Positions 1-9,914 are shown, counted from the first letter of the stretch. The stretch: 64,000 nucleotides of DNA from Novosphingobium pentaromativorans US6-1 (GCF_000767465.1 NZ_CP009291.1:1-64000); one strand, 5' to 3'. A program made the numbers and translations. The notes: generated by a model from the sequence alone, not told the origin.

Positions 1-909
1 ATGCACCAATACCGATCAACCCAATTCCAAGGTCTGCAACTGGAAAACCGCGCGCGCAAGATAGTCGAGCAGTTGGGCGGTGCCTGGTCGCGTTCGCGCG
101 GAATGTGCTGCTGCCCGGCCCACGACGATCGCACTCCTTCGCTAAGCATCACACTCGGAAAGCGCGCAATTCTTGTTCATTGCTTTGCCGGCTGCACGAA
201 CGAGGCGGTGATAGAAGCCATGGCCGGGCTCGGAATACGAATTGCGGACCTGTTCGATGGCACGAGTGGTCCGATCGTGGCCGAGCCGCGCGAGGAAGTC
301 GCCAATCGCAATGCGCTGAGGCTCTGGCGTGAGGCGTCGACCATCGCGGGCAGCCCCGCCGAGAAGTACCTCGTGTCCAGAGGCATCACGATTTCTTCGC
401 CGGAGCTGCGTTTCCACCCGCATATGCCGCTGGGGCCAAAGGGTGCTGTCCGGTTTCTACCCGCGATGGTGGCGGCCGTGCGCAATGATGCCGGAATTCT
501 GGCGCTGCACCGCTCCTTCCTTGACCTCGACAAAACCAGCTTGGCTTCTTTCGATCAGCCCAGGCGTGCGTTAGGCAGCCCCGGTTCCGGGGCGGTGCGT
601 TTCGCGTACCCGAATGGGGGACGCCTTGGCCTCGCAGAGGGAAACGAAACGGCCCTCTCAGCGATGCAAATGTTCAAGGTTCCCTGCTGGGCGACGCTAG
701 GAAACGAACGCTTCGGCTTGGCCACTATCCCGGAATCGGTGCACCAGCTGTATCTCTTTGTCGACAATGATGCGGGCGGGCACCTTGCTGAAGAGCGTGC
801 GCGAGAGGCCTACGCTTGCGAAGGGCGGCTGATTGTCACCAGGCGTCCGGAGCTAACCGGCGACGACTGGAATGATGTGCTCATGCGCTCAGTCCGAGCT
901 ACGGTCTGA
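1..909 (+). CDS. Toprim/CHC2-type primase-like protein
   Basis: A 302-residue protein with a cysteine-rich N-terminal segment (CCCPAHDD, then HCFAGC about residues 36-66) like the zinc finger of DnaG-type and phage primases. The C-terminal half resembles a toprim fold (YLFVDNDAGG near residue 250 gives the acidic DxD-like motif). Such proteins are common on sphingomonad plasmids just upstream of a strawberry-notch helicase gene, as here, and are thought to serve plasmid replication or priming in the recipient. The first base of the window is the A of an ATG, so a start further upstream cannot be excluded. The stop lies 104 bp before the next gene in the same direction. The family call is good; the actual role on the plasmid is inferred. 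Confidence 0.75.
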   Translation: MHQYRSTQFQGLQLENRARKIVEQLGGAWSRSRGMCCCPAHDDRTPSLSITLGKRAILVHCFAGCTNEAVIEAMAGLGIRIADLFDGTSGPIVAEPREEVANRNALRLWREASTIAGSPAEKYLVSRGITISSPELRFHPHMPLGPKGAVRFLPAMVAAVRNDAGILALHRSFLDLDKTSLASFDQPRRALGSPGSGAVRFAYPNGGRLGLAEGNETALSAMQMFKVPCWATLGNERFGLATIPESVHQLYLFVDNDAGGHLAEERAREAYACEGRLIVTRRPELTGDDWNDVLMRSVRATV

Positions 910-1012
910 ATGCCGGTGAGAGGAAAGCGGGCTTGGGGCCTTGTGAGGCCCCAGGGCGGATCCATCCGAACGGACACCCGGACAAACCCAGGGCCTCTTC
1001 AGGAGGTCTCTC

Positions 1013-3226
1013 ATGTCACACGCAAATAACGCTTTCGCATTCTCCGATCCCGCCGAGCCGCAAGTGCTGGCAGCGGCGAGGGCGCTGGCCGCACGGCTCG
1101 CTGCAGATCAAGCAATTTCACGGCTCACTGTGAATGCAACAATGGCCGATCACTTCGGCGGTAGCGACGCCGAAGGACGCTGGTCCGTACGCGATGCCCA
1201 TGCCGCACTTGAATTGGCGCAGGTGCTGTTCCTGGCGCAGGCAACTGAATTCTCACCTGCAATGTCATCCAGCTTTGCCGATGAGGCTTTCACGCGCCTT
1301 GAAGGTCTGGTCCCGACCCAGTCCAACCGGAGCGACGAGCAGATCGAGTGGCAACAATTCGCGACGCCGCCCCGTCTGGCCTGGATGGCTGCAAAGGCAT
1401 GCGCGATTTCTGCCGCTGAACTGGTTCTCGAACCGTCGGCCGGGACCGGGATGCTGGGCGTATGGGCAGCAAAGGCAACTGCGCGTCTTGCTCTCAACGA
1501 GATATCGCCGCTGCGCCGCGAATGCCTGGGCGTCGTGTTTCCGGAGGCGACAGTCACGGGATTTGACGGGGAACTGATCGACGAACTTCTGACGCCCGAC
1601 GTGGGTCCGAGCGTGGTGCTGATGAACCCGCCATATTCACACGGTATCGAGAGGGGCCACGATAGCCGCACTGGCGACCGGCACTTACGTTCTGCCTGGA
1701 AGCGCCTTCTGCCCGGTGGCCGTCTGGTCGCAGTGATGCCCGAATGGTTCGAGCTTCCGAAATTCCTCGCCGGGATCGCAGGTCCCCTCTCGTTGCGCCT
1801 CAACGCGACGATCGAGCGCGGTTTCATCAAGCAGGGCACCTCAATCTCAACCCGGCTCCTGATTCTCGACAAGGCTGAGGATGGTACCAGCCCGATCATC
1901 GCCCAGCCGGCAAACTTTGCCGAGCTTCATCTGCTGATCGATATGCTCCCTGACCGGGTAAGCCTGCCCGCGGGACCCAGCATCGGCATCAAGCCAGCAT
2001 TGCCGCTTCGGCTGGTTGCGAACAAGACGAAACCAGTTCCACTTAAGGTCCATCCAACCAATGCGGCGCCGTCGATCCTGCCGCTTGATTTTACTCCGCT
2101 CGAAGCACCTGCGCCGATCGAAAGCCAGGTTGGGCATTATTTGCCCTACCGGCCGAGCCGGATCTCAATTGCAGATGCTGTCCCGCATCCGACCCCCCTG
2201 GTCGAATCCGTTGCGATGGGTTCGATAACCGCACCCGTGCCCGAAGTGGTGCCTCAGCTTCCGTCGAGCCTCATTGCTGGAGGCGCCTTATCCGCAGCGC
2301 AGGCCGAGACCCTGATCTATGCCGCAAGCGCGCATGCCCGCGATCTGCCGGGACGGTTTGAGCCCGACGACAAGGGCTGCGCCTTGAAGGCGAGCGCCGA
2401 GGGGCACGCCTACCGCATGGGCTACTTTCTTGGTGACGGAACTGGCGCAGGTAAAGGCAGACAAGTCGCATCTGTCATCCTCGACCGGTGGGTGAGGGGT
2501 GAACGGCGCCACATCTGGATTTCCAAGAACGAAGCTTTGCTCGAAGATGCCCGCCGCGACTGGAGCGCGCTCGGCGGCCTTCCCATCGACGTCCAGCCCC
2601 TTGGCCAATGGAAGCTCGGTGTCCCGATCGGGATGCGCGAGGGCATACTCTTCGTGACTTATCCGACACTGCGTTCGGGTCGAAGCGACGCGACCCGGCT
2701 CGATCAGATTCTCGAATGGGCAGGGGAGGACTTCGACGGGCTCATCGTCTTTGACGAAGCCCATGCGATGGCCAACGCCGCTGGCGGGGAGGGCTCACGT
2801 GGGAAGGTCAAAGGATCGGAGCAGGGCATTGCCGGTGTTCGCATCCAGAATCTGCTGCCGCGCGCCCGCGTGCTCTACGCTTCGGCGACCGGGGCATCCG
2901 ACGTCAATAATCTCGCCTATGCCACCCGTCTTGGCCTGTGGGGTCCCGAGACGGCTTTTGCCAATCGCGAAGCCTTCGTCGCAGATATCCGCGATGGCGG
3001 TATCGCTGCAATGGAACTGGTCGCGCGCGATCTGAAGTCACTGGGGCTGTATGCGGCGAGGGCCCTTTCATTCGCCGGAGTTGAGTACGAGATTCTGGAG
3101 CATTGCCTGACCCCCGACCAAGTAGCGGTTTATGACGCCTATGCAGACGCCTGGACGATCTTATGGCGAGCTGCGCATAAGATCGTTTATCGCGAGGAAG
3201 CGGTAATGCGGAGGAGCGCGGCGTAA
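1013..3226 (+). pseudogene. Strawberry-notch-like helicase/methylase, N-terminal fragment (interrupted by RIT1)
   Basis: First 716 codons of a very large plasmid gene, followed by 21 codons read from the inserted RIT element before a stop at 3224-3226. The N-terminal part carries methyltransferase-like motifs (LEPSAGTGML, then MNPPYSH). The second half is the strawberry-notch NTPase domain, with a Walker A variant (GDGTGAGKGR, about residue 475) and a Walker B box (VFDEAH, about 580). A strong Shine-Dalgarno (aggagg, about 1001-1006) precedes the ATG. The frame breaks after codon 716 (base 3160) and resumes exactly at 6993. Without its C-terminal helicase domain this fragment is unlikely to be active. 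Intact relatives are usually near 1400 residues. Confidence 0.85.
3181..3226 (+). repeat. RIT1 left terminal inverted repeat
   Basis: About 45 bp matching the reverse complement of 6947-6992 with three mismatches plus a last-base difference. It begins GATCGTTTATCGCGAGGAAG. Together with 3161-3180 it forms the left recombination arm. The N-terminal strawberry-notch frame reads through it and stops at its inner end. Confidence 0.85.
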
Positions 3227-3316
3227 CCGGCGAATTCCCATGATAGTGTGCGCAGTTGCTGCGCATTATATTGGTTGCGAACCTCGGCGGTCCCTGGACC
3301 AGCTGAGGAGGCAATC

Positions 3317-4549
3317 ATGTTGAAGTTGCATGACGAGTTGATCACCGAACTCTCGAATTCGCTCACCACACAGAATTACAATCCCGTGGTCGTGGCGAAC
3401 CACCGTCTCTACGCCCGCGCGTTTCTCGATTATCTGGCCGAGTGCGATATACAGGTCGAGACTGTGACGCCGCAGCAGGTCGATCAGTATTTTGGCTATG
3501 CGGTTCAGGATTTTGAGATCCAGTACGGTCGGCCTCCCAGTGCGCGTTGGCACATGTTGCCCCGCACCGCGATCGCCAAGCTCCTCCGGCTTGCTCAAGG
3601 CAATTGGCCCCCGGACGCAGAAATGATCGGTCCCGATGACGAGCATCGACATGAAATTTGCCGCGAATACGAGGCATGGCTGCGCGAGGAGCGCGGTTTG
3701 GCAAGCGCGTCCATTGCGGCGCTGATGTGGGAGGCGCGAAACTTCCTGCGATGGCAGTTCGACCGGGCCGGTGCCGCCAGCCTCGAAACGTTGAGCATCG
3801 TGGACATCGATCTCTACATGGACATGCGCGCGCCTGGTTTACGGCGCAAATCATTGGCCGATGTCGCTGAGCGTCTCCGTTCGGTGGTTCGCCATCTGCA
3901 TCGGACGGGTCGCATCCCGACCGATCTGACGCCACACATCATCGGCCCCATGCTCTATGCCTACGAAGATGTGCCGTCGACGCTGGAAAGGAGCCAAATC
4001 GCCGCGGTTCTGGCGACAACGCAGGAGGACAGATCGCCACGCGGACTACGCGATTATGCGATACTTCAGCTGCTTGCCACGTATGGGCTGCGCGAAGGTG
4101 AGATATGCCGCCTTCGGCTCGATGACGTGGACTGGCGCGCAGAATCCCTCCGGATCTGCCACACCAAGACCAACGCGTACTCGTACATGCCGCTAATGGT
4201 GACTGTTGGTGAAGCGCTGCTGGATTATCTGCGCCTTGGGCGGCCCCAGGTTGAAGTGCGGGAAATCTTCGTCCGATCCTGCGCACCCTATATCGCAATG
4301 ACGAACCTGTACGGCATGATCCGCGGTCGGTTGGCCGCCGCAGGCGTAGTGCCAGCAGGAAAGCGGGGGCCGCATGTCTTCCGCCACGCACGTGCGGTCG
4401 AAATGCTGCGGGCATCGGTCCCGCAAAAGATCATCGGCGACGTGCTCGGGCATCGATCCACCGAATCCACCAATACTTATCTCAAACTGGCAACAGATGA
4501 TCTCCGAGCCGTGGCACTCGAGGTGCCTGGAATGGAGGTGCTGTCATGA
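3317..4549 (+). CDS. Tyrosine recombinase, first of RIT1 trio
   Basis: A 410-residue tyrosine site-specific recombinase. The start at 3317 is chosen because aggagg lies about 8 bp upstream; the open frame also extends 69 bp further 5'. The catalytic core is C-terminal: Arg in GLREGEICRLRL, then H353-x-x-R356 (HVFRH), H379 (LGHRS) and the nucleophile Tyr388 (NTYLK). The N-terminal half would be the SAM-like core-binding domain. It overlaps the next gene by 4 bp (ATGA at 4546-4549), implying translational coupling. All active-site residues are present, so it is probably functional, acting with its two partners on the element ends. Confidence 0.9.
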   Translation: MLKLHDELITELSNSLTTQNYNPVVVANHRLYARAFLDYLAECDIQVETVTPQQVDQYFGYAVQDFEIQYGRPPSARWHMLPRTAIAKLLRLAQGNWPPDAEMIGPDDEHRHEICREYEAWLREERGLASASIAALMWEARNFLRWQFDRAGAASLETLSIVDIDLYMDMRAPGLRRKSLADVAERLRSVVRHLHRTGRIPTDLTPHIIGPMLYAYEDVPSTLERSQIAAVLATTQEDRSPRGLRDYAILQLLATYGLREGEICRLRLDDVDWRAESLRICHTKTNAYSYMPLMVTVGEALLDYLRLGRPQVEVREIFVRSCAPYIAMTNLYGMIRGRLAAAGVVPAGKRGPHVFRHARAVEMLRASVPQKIIGDVLGHRSTESTNTYLKLATDDLRAVALEVPGMEVLS

Positions 4550-5901
4550 GCGCCTGGCACGATCCCGATCGCACCGTCGTCGACGCCTTCCTGGTAAAAT
4601 CGCAGTTCCGGCCGGGAAGCGTACCGACATATCGCTGGTTCCTTTGCACCTTCGAAGATGTTGCCCGCCGGCATCCGGCGGTGGACCGGCAGATGCTCGA
4701 CGCCTGGCTGAAGGAGATGCAAAAACGTTGGCGATTGTCGACTCTGCTCAATCAGGTCTGCATTGTCGACCGCTTCCTCGACCACCTCGTCGAAATCGGG
4801 CTGATCGCCGACAACCCTGTTGCTGCACTTCGCCGTCGGTACAACGTCAAGCAAAGCAAGCCGATCTGGCGGGCCTTGGCTTCCCCGAATTCCGACGAAG
4901 CCTTGGCCGCGTTACGACGGCCTGCGCCCTTCGGCAGCGTGCTGGGTGACTTCATGCAAGACCATGTCATGCTGATGCGCAGCCGGGGATATCAATATGA
5001 AGCGCAGGCTCACTGGCTGCTGCGGTTCGATCGGTTCCTTCAGGCCCGTCCCGACCTCGCGGAGCAACCACTTGAGGCAATGATTGCGAGCTGGGCGGCT
5101 GCCAAGCCGACCCGCAACCACGCGGCTGAATGCCAGAAGCTGGCGCGCATCCTGACCAAGGCGCGGTTCCGCCTCGATCCGACTATCCCGCCAAAGCGCT
5201 TCAATCCCCGGCCAGAGCGGGAAGTAGCGCGGGAGCATCGGCGACCGCATATCTTCAGCCCGGCTGACGTTCGGCGTATGCTCGATACCGCCCGGACTTA
5301 TCCGTCGCCGGACGCTCCGCTGCGGCCGTTGACCCTCTACACCATGATCATGCTGGCCTATTGTGCCGGGCTACGGCGAAGCGAGCTGGCATGGCTCGAT
5401 CTTGGTGACGTGGACCTGCAATCGGGCACGATCACGATCCGGGAAACGAAGTTCTACAAGACCAGGATCTTGCCGCTATCCGACAGTGTCGCGGTCGAAC
5501 TGCGCGCGTACATCGATGCGAGGCGGCGCGCTGGCGGCCCACAGAACCCGAAATCAGGGCTGTTCTGGCATGCCCACTTAAATGACCGCTACAGGCCCGA
5601 GGCGGTTACGACAATGATTACCAACGTCATGCGCCGTGCTGGGCTCAAGCCCGCTTCGGGCCGGACCGGGCCGCGGGTCCATGACCTTCGTCACTCGATG
5701 GTGGTGAACCGCATCCTCCAGTGGTACCGGTCCGGCATTAACCCTCAGGAAAAACTGCACTTCCTCTCGACCTACATGGGGCACCGGGATCTCCACTCCA
5801 CGCTGGTCTACATCACCGTCACGCAGGATCTGTTGCAGGAAGCCAGTGAACGGTTCCGCGCGCTCGGCGCCCCGTGCCTTGTCACGGAGGCGCGGCCATG
5901 A
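4546..5901 (+). CDS. Tyrosine recombinase, second of RIT1 trio
   Basis: A 451-residue tyrosine recombinase starting inside the stop of the preceding gene. The active site is complete: Arg in GLRRSELAWLDL, H379-D-L-R382, H413 (MGHRD) and Tyr422 (STLVYI). The insert between the HxxR box and the second His (with QWYRSGINP) is longer than in the first and third members, which is also true of the middle recombinase of RIT2. It ends by overlapping the third gene (ATGA at 5898-5901). The strict three-gene overlap suggests the proteins are made in fixed ratio and work as a complex, which is the expectation for RIT elements rather than something shown here. Confidence 0.9.
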   Translation: MSAWHDPDRTVVDAFLVKSQFRPGSVPTYRWFLCTFEDVARRHPAVDRQMLDAWLKEMQKRWRLSTLLNQVCIVDRFLDHLVEIGLIADNPVAALRRRYNVKQSKPIWRALASPNSDEALAALRRPAPFGSVLGDFMQDHVMLMRSRGYQYEAQAHWLLRFDRFLQARPDLAEQPLEAMIASWAAAKPTRNHAAECQKLARILTKARFRLDPTIPPKRFNPRPEREVAREHRRPHIFSPADVRRMLDTARTYPSPDAPLRPLTLYTMIMLAYCAGLRRSELAWLDLGDVDLQSGTITIRETKFYKTRILPLSDSVAVELRAYIDARRRAGGPQNPKSGLFWHAHLNDRYRPEAVTTMITNVMRRAGLKPASGRTGPRVHDLRHSMVVNRILQWYRSGINPQEKLHFLSTYMGHRDLHSTLVYITVTQDLLQEASERFRALGAPCLVTEARP

Positions 5902-6902
5902 GGAAAGGCAATCCATTGCCCGCGTTGTTGCGGGCGTTCTTCCAGGAGTGGCTGGCCGAGCAGCGCAGCGCGTCAATCCACACGATCCGCTCTTATCGCG
6001 ACACCTGGCGGCTGCTGCTTCGGTTCGTCGCGGAGCGAAAAGGCTGCGGGGTCGCGCGGCTGACGCTCACCGACGTCTCGGCCGGCGAGGTGCGCGCGTT
6101 CCTTCATCATACCGAGCATGGCCGCAAGACCACGATCGGCACGCGGAACTGCCGACTGGCCGCCATCCGCAGCTTCTTCAGCTTCGTGGCGGACAAGAAT
6201 CCGGAATACATCGCGCAGTGCTCAGAGGTCCTGGCTGTTCCGTTGAAGCGGGAGCCCACCTCCGCGCCGTGCTACCTCGAGCCCGAGGAGGTCGAGGCCA
6301 TCCTCGCCCAGCCCAACCGATCGACACTCGAAGGGCTGCGCGACCATGTACTGCTCTCGTTCCTCTATAACAGTGGCGCGCGAATCCAAGAGGCGCTTGA
6401 CCTCTGTCCCGAAGCAATCCGGTTCGATGCACCGAACTTCGTGCGTCTTTACGGCAAGGGGCGCAAGGAACGCATCTGCCCGCTCTGGCCAGAAACCGTG
6501 GCATTGCTCAGGAAGCTACTGGAGCGACAGCCGCGTGCGCCCGATGAGCGGATCTTCGTCAATCGATACGGTGAACCGCTAGGGGCGTCAGGGGTGCGGT
6601 TCAAGCTCAACGCCTACGTGGAACAAGCCGCGAAATCGACGCTGACCCTCCAGTCAAAACACGTTACGCCTCACAGCTTCCGGCACGCGACAGCCGTCCA
6701 CCTCGTTGCCGCCGGGGTCGATATCACCGTCATCCGCAGTTGGCTCGGGCACGTCAGTCTCGATACGACCAATCACTATGCTCAGGCCAATCTGGAGACC
6801 AAACGAAAGGCGCTGGAACAGGTTGGCGCCCCGGCGGCGAGCAACGTGCCACCTTCGTGGAAGCGAGATGCCAATCTGATGGGATGGCTCGACACCCTAT
6901 AG
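5898..6902 (+). CDS. Tyrosine recombinase, third of RIT1 trio
   Basis: A 334-residue recombinase, the same length as the third member of RIT2. The start at 5898 is set by the ATGA overlap with the second gene; a frame extension to 5874 has no ribosome-binding site. Catalytic residues are Arg in GARIQEALDLC, H259-S-F-R262, H285 (LGHVS) and Tyr294 (TNHYAQ). The N-terminus (residues 1-100) has the typical SAM-like fold pattern (STHTIRSY-like segment). The stop lies 45 bp before the right inverted repeat of the element. Confidence 0.9.
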   Translation: MRKGNPLPALLRAFFQEWLAEQRSASIHTIRSYRDTWRLLLRFVAERKGCGVARLTLTDVSAGEVRAFLHHTEHGRKTTIGTRNCRLAAIRSFFSFVADKNPEYIAQCSEVLAVPLKREPTSAPCYLEPEEVEAILAQPNRSTLEGLRDHVLLSFLYNSGARIQEALDLCPEAIRFDAPNFVRLYGKGRKERICPLWPETVALLRKLLERQPRAPDERIFVNRYGEPLGASGVRFKLNAYVEQAAKSTLTLQSKHVTPHSFRHATAVHLVAAGVDITVIRSWLGHVSLDTTNHYAQANLETKRKALEQVGAPAASNVPPSWKRDANLMGWLDTL

Positions 6903-6946
6903 AATAATGTGAAGGACGTGGCGAAATGTTCCGCAGCTTTGCAGGA

Positions 6947-6992
6947 CTACGCCGCGTTCCTCCGCATTACCGCTTCCTCGCGATAAGCAATC
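6947..6992 (-). repeat. RIT1 right terminal inverted repeat
   Basis: Inverted copy of 3181-3226 (about 45 bp, three mismatches). It ends directly at ATC (6990-6992), after which the strawberry-notch frame resumes. The in-frame TAA at 6984-6986 lies inside the repeat, so the middle gene fragment cannot be read from upstream. Confidence 0.85.
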
Positions 6993-7313
6993 ATTCATGC
7001 CAACCTGCGTGAGGCACTTGAGGCAACCCGGATCGTCGACACTGACAGTGGCGATACCCTGAATTCAGGTGCCAAATCGGCTGCGCTTTCGGTGTTTGAA
7101 GGCACCAAGCAGCGCTTCTTCGCGCAGCTCCTTCTATCGATGAAGCTGCCGAGCTTGCTGCCTGCGATTGATACGGCACTTGCCGACGGCAACGCTGTTG
7201 TAGTGCAACTCGTCTCGACCGCCGAAGCCATGCTCAACCGCCGCCTCGCCGATCTCTCCGATGCGGAACGTGAAGCACTCGAAATCGATCTCTCCCCCCG
7301 CGAATACGTGTAA
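6993..7313 (+). pseudogene. Strawberry-notch-like gene, middle fragment between RIT1 and RIT2
   Basis: 106 codons (6993-7310) of the strawberry-notch gene, starting IHANLREALEATR and ending DLSPREYV, then a stop at 7311-7313 supplied by RIT2. The segment is stranded between the two recombinase trios. The frame is open, and it joins correctly to the upstream piece (3160) and the downstream piece (11034). A GTG at 7092 could start a 73-residue peptide, but no good ribosome-binding site precedes it. It is a fragment, not an independent gene. Confidence 0.85.
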
Positions 7314-7330
7314 TGCTGAGCTCAACATTA

Positions 7331-7421
7331 CACGTATTCTTTGCAGTCGCAGTTTATGTCGAGCGTCGCAGCCGGAGGCGCGGGATTGCGTCGGTTCGTC
7401 ATGATTTTACTCCAGATAATT
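7331..7421 (+). repeat. RIT2 left terminal inverted repeat (91 bp)
   Basis: Begins CACGTATTCTTTGCAGTCGC and ends at AGATAATT. It is base-for-base the reverse complement of 10943-11033. The outer 14 bases together with the target flank form a perfect hairpin (7302-7315 against 7326-7339) around a 10-base centre containing AGCT. Confidence 0.92.
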
Positions 7422-7458
7422 ACCGGTCCTTCGACCTCAACATGTCGAAGGAACCACC

Positions 7459-9003
7459 ATGCCAACAAGATCATTTGTGTCGTTTCAGCCTGCACCAAGC
7501 AGGGTTGGAGAGCCGCCCAGTACTAACGCCCTATTCAGTGCATTCCTCTCCTCTCTGTCGGTTGAAGAGGGAACAGCCTGTGCGGTCCTGTACAGCGCAG
7601 CGATCCGCCATTTTCTGTGTTGGCTGGGACTACGCGGGATTGCGCTCGGGACGGTTGATGATCGCATCGTGCGCCGTTTTGAGCAGCATCGATGCCGGTG
7701 CCCAAGGTATTCAGCGCAAGCGACAGCCTACAAGGCCGATCTTGCGGCGCGTGTCAGGCGCTTTGTCCGGTTTCTCGAAGACCAGGGTTACATCGACGTA
7801 GCCGATGGGATTTACGATCTCGGGCGTCATCTTGCTGACTATTCGCATATGATCGATGGCCTCCAACTCGCGAAGGGGGTGGCGCAAGCCTACCGTTCAG
7901 AGGCGGAGCACTTCGCGGCCTGGCTGCGGGTATCGCGATGTCCATGGACCGATGTCGATGACACGGTCACCAAACAGTATGCCGATCACGATTGTCGGTG
8001 CCCGGTTTTCCGCAAGCGCGGCAAGCTGACCACTTCCGGCAGGAAGCGACGGCGGCGTTGCACACGGCACTTCGTTGAGTTTCTTCGTGATCGGCGCGCC
8101 ATCGCTCCGGTCGCGGTGAAGGTGGTCGAAGATCCGCAGGTCGCGGCATATGTCGGTTGGCTCAGGCAGGATCGAGGCGTGACCGACGAGACGATCCGGC
8201 GATACCGGGCAGAGATTGAGCGGCTGATGCCCATGCTCGGCGCGCCGGCACAATGGGATGCTGCCACTCTGCGAGATGCGTTCGAGCGTCGCAGCAAGGA
8301 GATCCCGGGATCGGCTTCGCTGCTCGCCACGATCATGAGGAGCTATCTTCGGTTTCTTATTGGCCGAGGCCAATGCCGCCCAGCGCTGCTGCACGCAATG
8401 CCTTCCGTACGGAGATACCGGCTTTCGGCATTGCCGCGCTACATCGACCCGGCAACGATCGAGAGGATCATTGCAGCCTGCCCGACAGGTCGGCCGGTGG
8501 AAGTTCGGGATAAGGCGATCATTCTCCTGCTTGCCAGACTTGGCCTGCGAGCAGGAGATATTCGGGATATGCGTCTCGACGATATCGATTGGCGATCCGG
8601 CCATCTGAAGGTCAAGGGCAAGACGCGTCGACCGGATCGTTTGCCATTGCCACAGGGTGTTGGCGACGCGATCTTGGCATATCTTGCTGCGGCCCGCCCG
8701 ACGGCCATCGAAGCGCACCTGTTCTTGCGTTCGCAAGCCCCGTTCCGGCCATTCAGTTCGTCAGCCGAGATCGCCGGCATCGTTGCACGCACACTCGAGC
8801 GCGGCGGGATCGAAGGTCTGCCGACCGGATCGCACATATTCCGGCATTCGCTTGCAACCAACATGCTGCGCTCTGGTGCAGGCCTGGAGTCCATCGGGAC
8901 CATCCTGCGCCACAGCTCGCCCGAGACCACCGCCATTTACGCCAAGACCGATCTGCCGATGCTCTTGAAGATCGCACAACCCTGGCCCGGAGACCTGTCA
9001 TGA
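7459..9003 (+). CDS. Tyrosine recombinase, first of RIT2 trio
   Basis: A 514-residue recombinase, about 100 residues longer than its RIT1 counterpart because of an N-terminal Cys/Arg-rich region. This region holds two repeats of a pattern with CRCP (EQHRCRCPRYS and DHDCRCPVFRK), which may be a metal-binding or extra DNA-binding module. The catalytic set is complete: Arg in GLRAGDIRDMRL, H459-I-F-R462, H485 (LRHSS) and Tyr494 (TAIYAK). An AAGGAA sequence precedes the ATG. It overlaps the second gene (9000-9003). Confidence 0.88.
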   Translation: MPTRSFVSFQPAPSRVGEPPSTNALFSAFLSSLSVEEGTACAVLYSAAIRHFLCWLGLRGIALGTVDDRIVRRFEQHRCRCPRYSAQATAYKADLAARVRRFVRFLEDQGYIDVADGIYDLGRHLADYSHMIDGLQLAKGVAQAYRSEAEHFAAWLRVSRCPWTDVDDTVTKQYADHDCRCPVFRKRGKLTTSGRKRRRRCTRHFVEFLRDRRAIAPVAVKVVEDPQVAAYVGWLRQDRGVTDETIRRYRAEIERLMPMLGAPAQWDAATLRDAFERRSKEIPGSASLLATIMRSYLRFLIGRGQCRPALLHAMPSVRRYRLSALPRYIDPATIERIIAACPTGRPVEVRDKAIILLLARLGLRAGDIRDMRLDDIDWRSGHLKVKGKTRRPDRLPLPQGVGDAILAYLAAARPTAIEAHLFLRSQAPFRPFSSSAEIAGIVARTLERGGIEGLPTGSHIFRHSLATNMLRSGAGLESIGTILRHSSPETTAIYAKTDLPMLLKIAQPWPGDLS

Positions 9004-9914
9004 TAAACGCACAGATTTCGCGGTACGTCGCTTTGCATCGCAGCCTCGGTCGCAAATTTTTCGAGCAGGAGCGCCTGCTTCGCAAGTTCGGCACCTACGC
9101 GACTGGCTTCGGAGACAGCCACACCCGTATCGACCGCATCTACGACTGGTGCCGAGCGACGACTTCGCAGAACACCGCGCGGACCGGCTTCACTTTCGTG
9201 CGCAACTTCTGCTTGTTTGCCCATGCCGAGGATCCAGCCAACCAGGTTCCGCCCGCCGGTGTGTTTGGCCGGGGGAAGCGTCCGCGACCAACGCCGCACA
9301 TCATCCAACCGGAACAGGTCCGGGCGATCATGAAGGCGGCGCTCGATCTTCCGCCCAAGGGCATGATCAGTCCCTTCACCTATCATTACCTGTTCGGTCT
9401 GCTGGCGGCGACCGGTCTGAGGATTTCCGAAGCTCTAGCACTACAGTGCGACGATCTGGTCGAAGACGGTCTGATCGTCCGCGACGGCAAGTTCGGCAAG
9501 CAGCGCCTAATCGCCTTGCAGCCATCAATCCGTCAGGCTCTCGAGGCCTATCTCGCAACCCGGGCAAGGCTCGGTGCCACGGGCAACGATCTGTTCGTGA
9601 CGATCCGGGGAAGAGCACCCCATAAGGTCCGCGCCCACGTCGTGTTCGTCAGGCTGGCGCGACAGCTCGGATATCGTGGACCAACCGGGACTGCAGGTAT
9701 GCGGCTTCACGATTTGCGGCATACCTTCGCCGTACGCTCGCTCGAGTCCTGCTCGCCGGACCGGGACGCCGTGACGCATCACATGGCCGCGCTCAGTGTC
9801 TATCTCGGTCACACCTCGGTCGCCAACACCTACTGGTATCTCGAAGCCACGCCAGTGCTGCTGCGCGACATCGCTGCCGCGAGCGAGGATCTGTATCTGG
9901 GAGAAGCGGCATGA
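9000..9914 (+). CDS. Tyrosine recombinase, second of RIT2 trio
   Basis: A 304-residue recombinase starting at the ATGA overlap at 9000. A much longer frame extending upstream is only an overlapping reading of the first gene. Active-site residues are Arg in GLRISEALALQ, H237-D-L-R240, H271 (LGHTS) and Tyr280 (YWYLEA). It shares the long spacer between the HxxR box and the second His seen in the middle RIT1 recombinase. It overlaps the third gene by ATGA at 9911-9914. Confidence 0.88.
   Translation: MINAQISRYVALHRSLGRKFFEQERLLRKFGTYATGFGDSHTRIDRIYDWCRATTSQNTARTGFTFVRNFCLFAHAEDPANQVPPAGVFGRGKRPRPTPHIIQPEQVRAIMKAALDLPPKGMISPFTYHYLFGLLAATGLRISEALALQCDDLVEDGLIVRDGKFGKQRLIALQPSIRQALEAYLATRARLGATGNDLFVTIRGRAPHKVRAHVVFVRLARQLGYRGPTGTAGMRLHDLRHTFAVRSLESCSPDRDAVTHHMAALSVYLGHTSVANTYWYLEATPVLLRDIAAASEDLYLGEAA

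Larger units (their letters stand above)
3161..6992 (+). mobile_element. RIT (recombinase in trio) element 1
   Basis: A 3.83 kb insertion made of three overlapping tyrosine recombinase genes bounded by about 45-bp imperfect terminal inverted repeats (3181-3226 and 6947-6992). At the left end a 20-bp segment (3161-3180) separates the target sequence from the inverted repeat. At the right end the repeat abuts the target directly. Removing 3161-6992 joins codon 716 of the strawberry-notch gene (ending ATC at 3160) to ATT at 6993 in the correct frame. Both junctions share only ATC, so there is no long target duplication. Three overlapping recombinases with inverted repeats match the known RIT class; how RITs move is poorly known. 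Confidence 0.88.
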
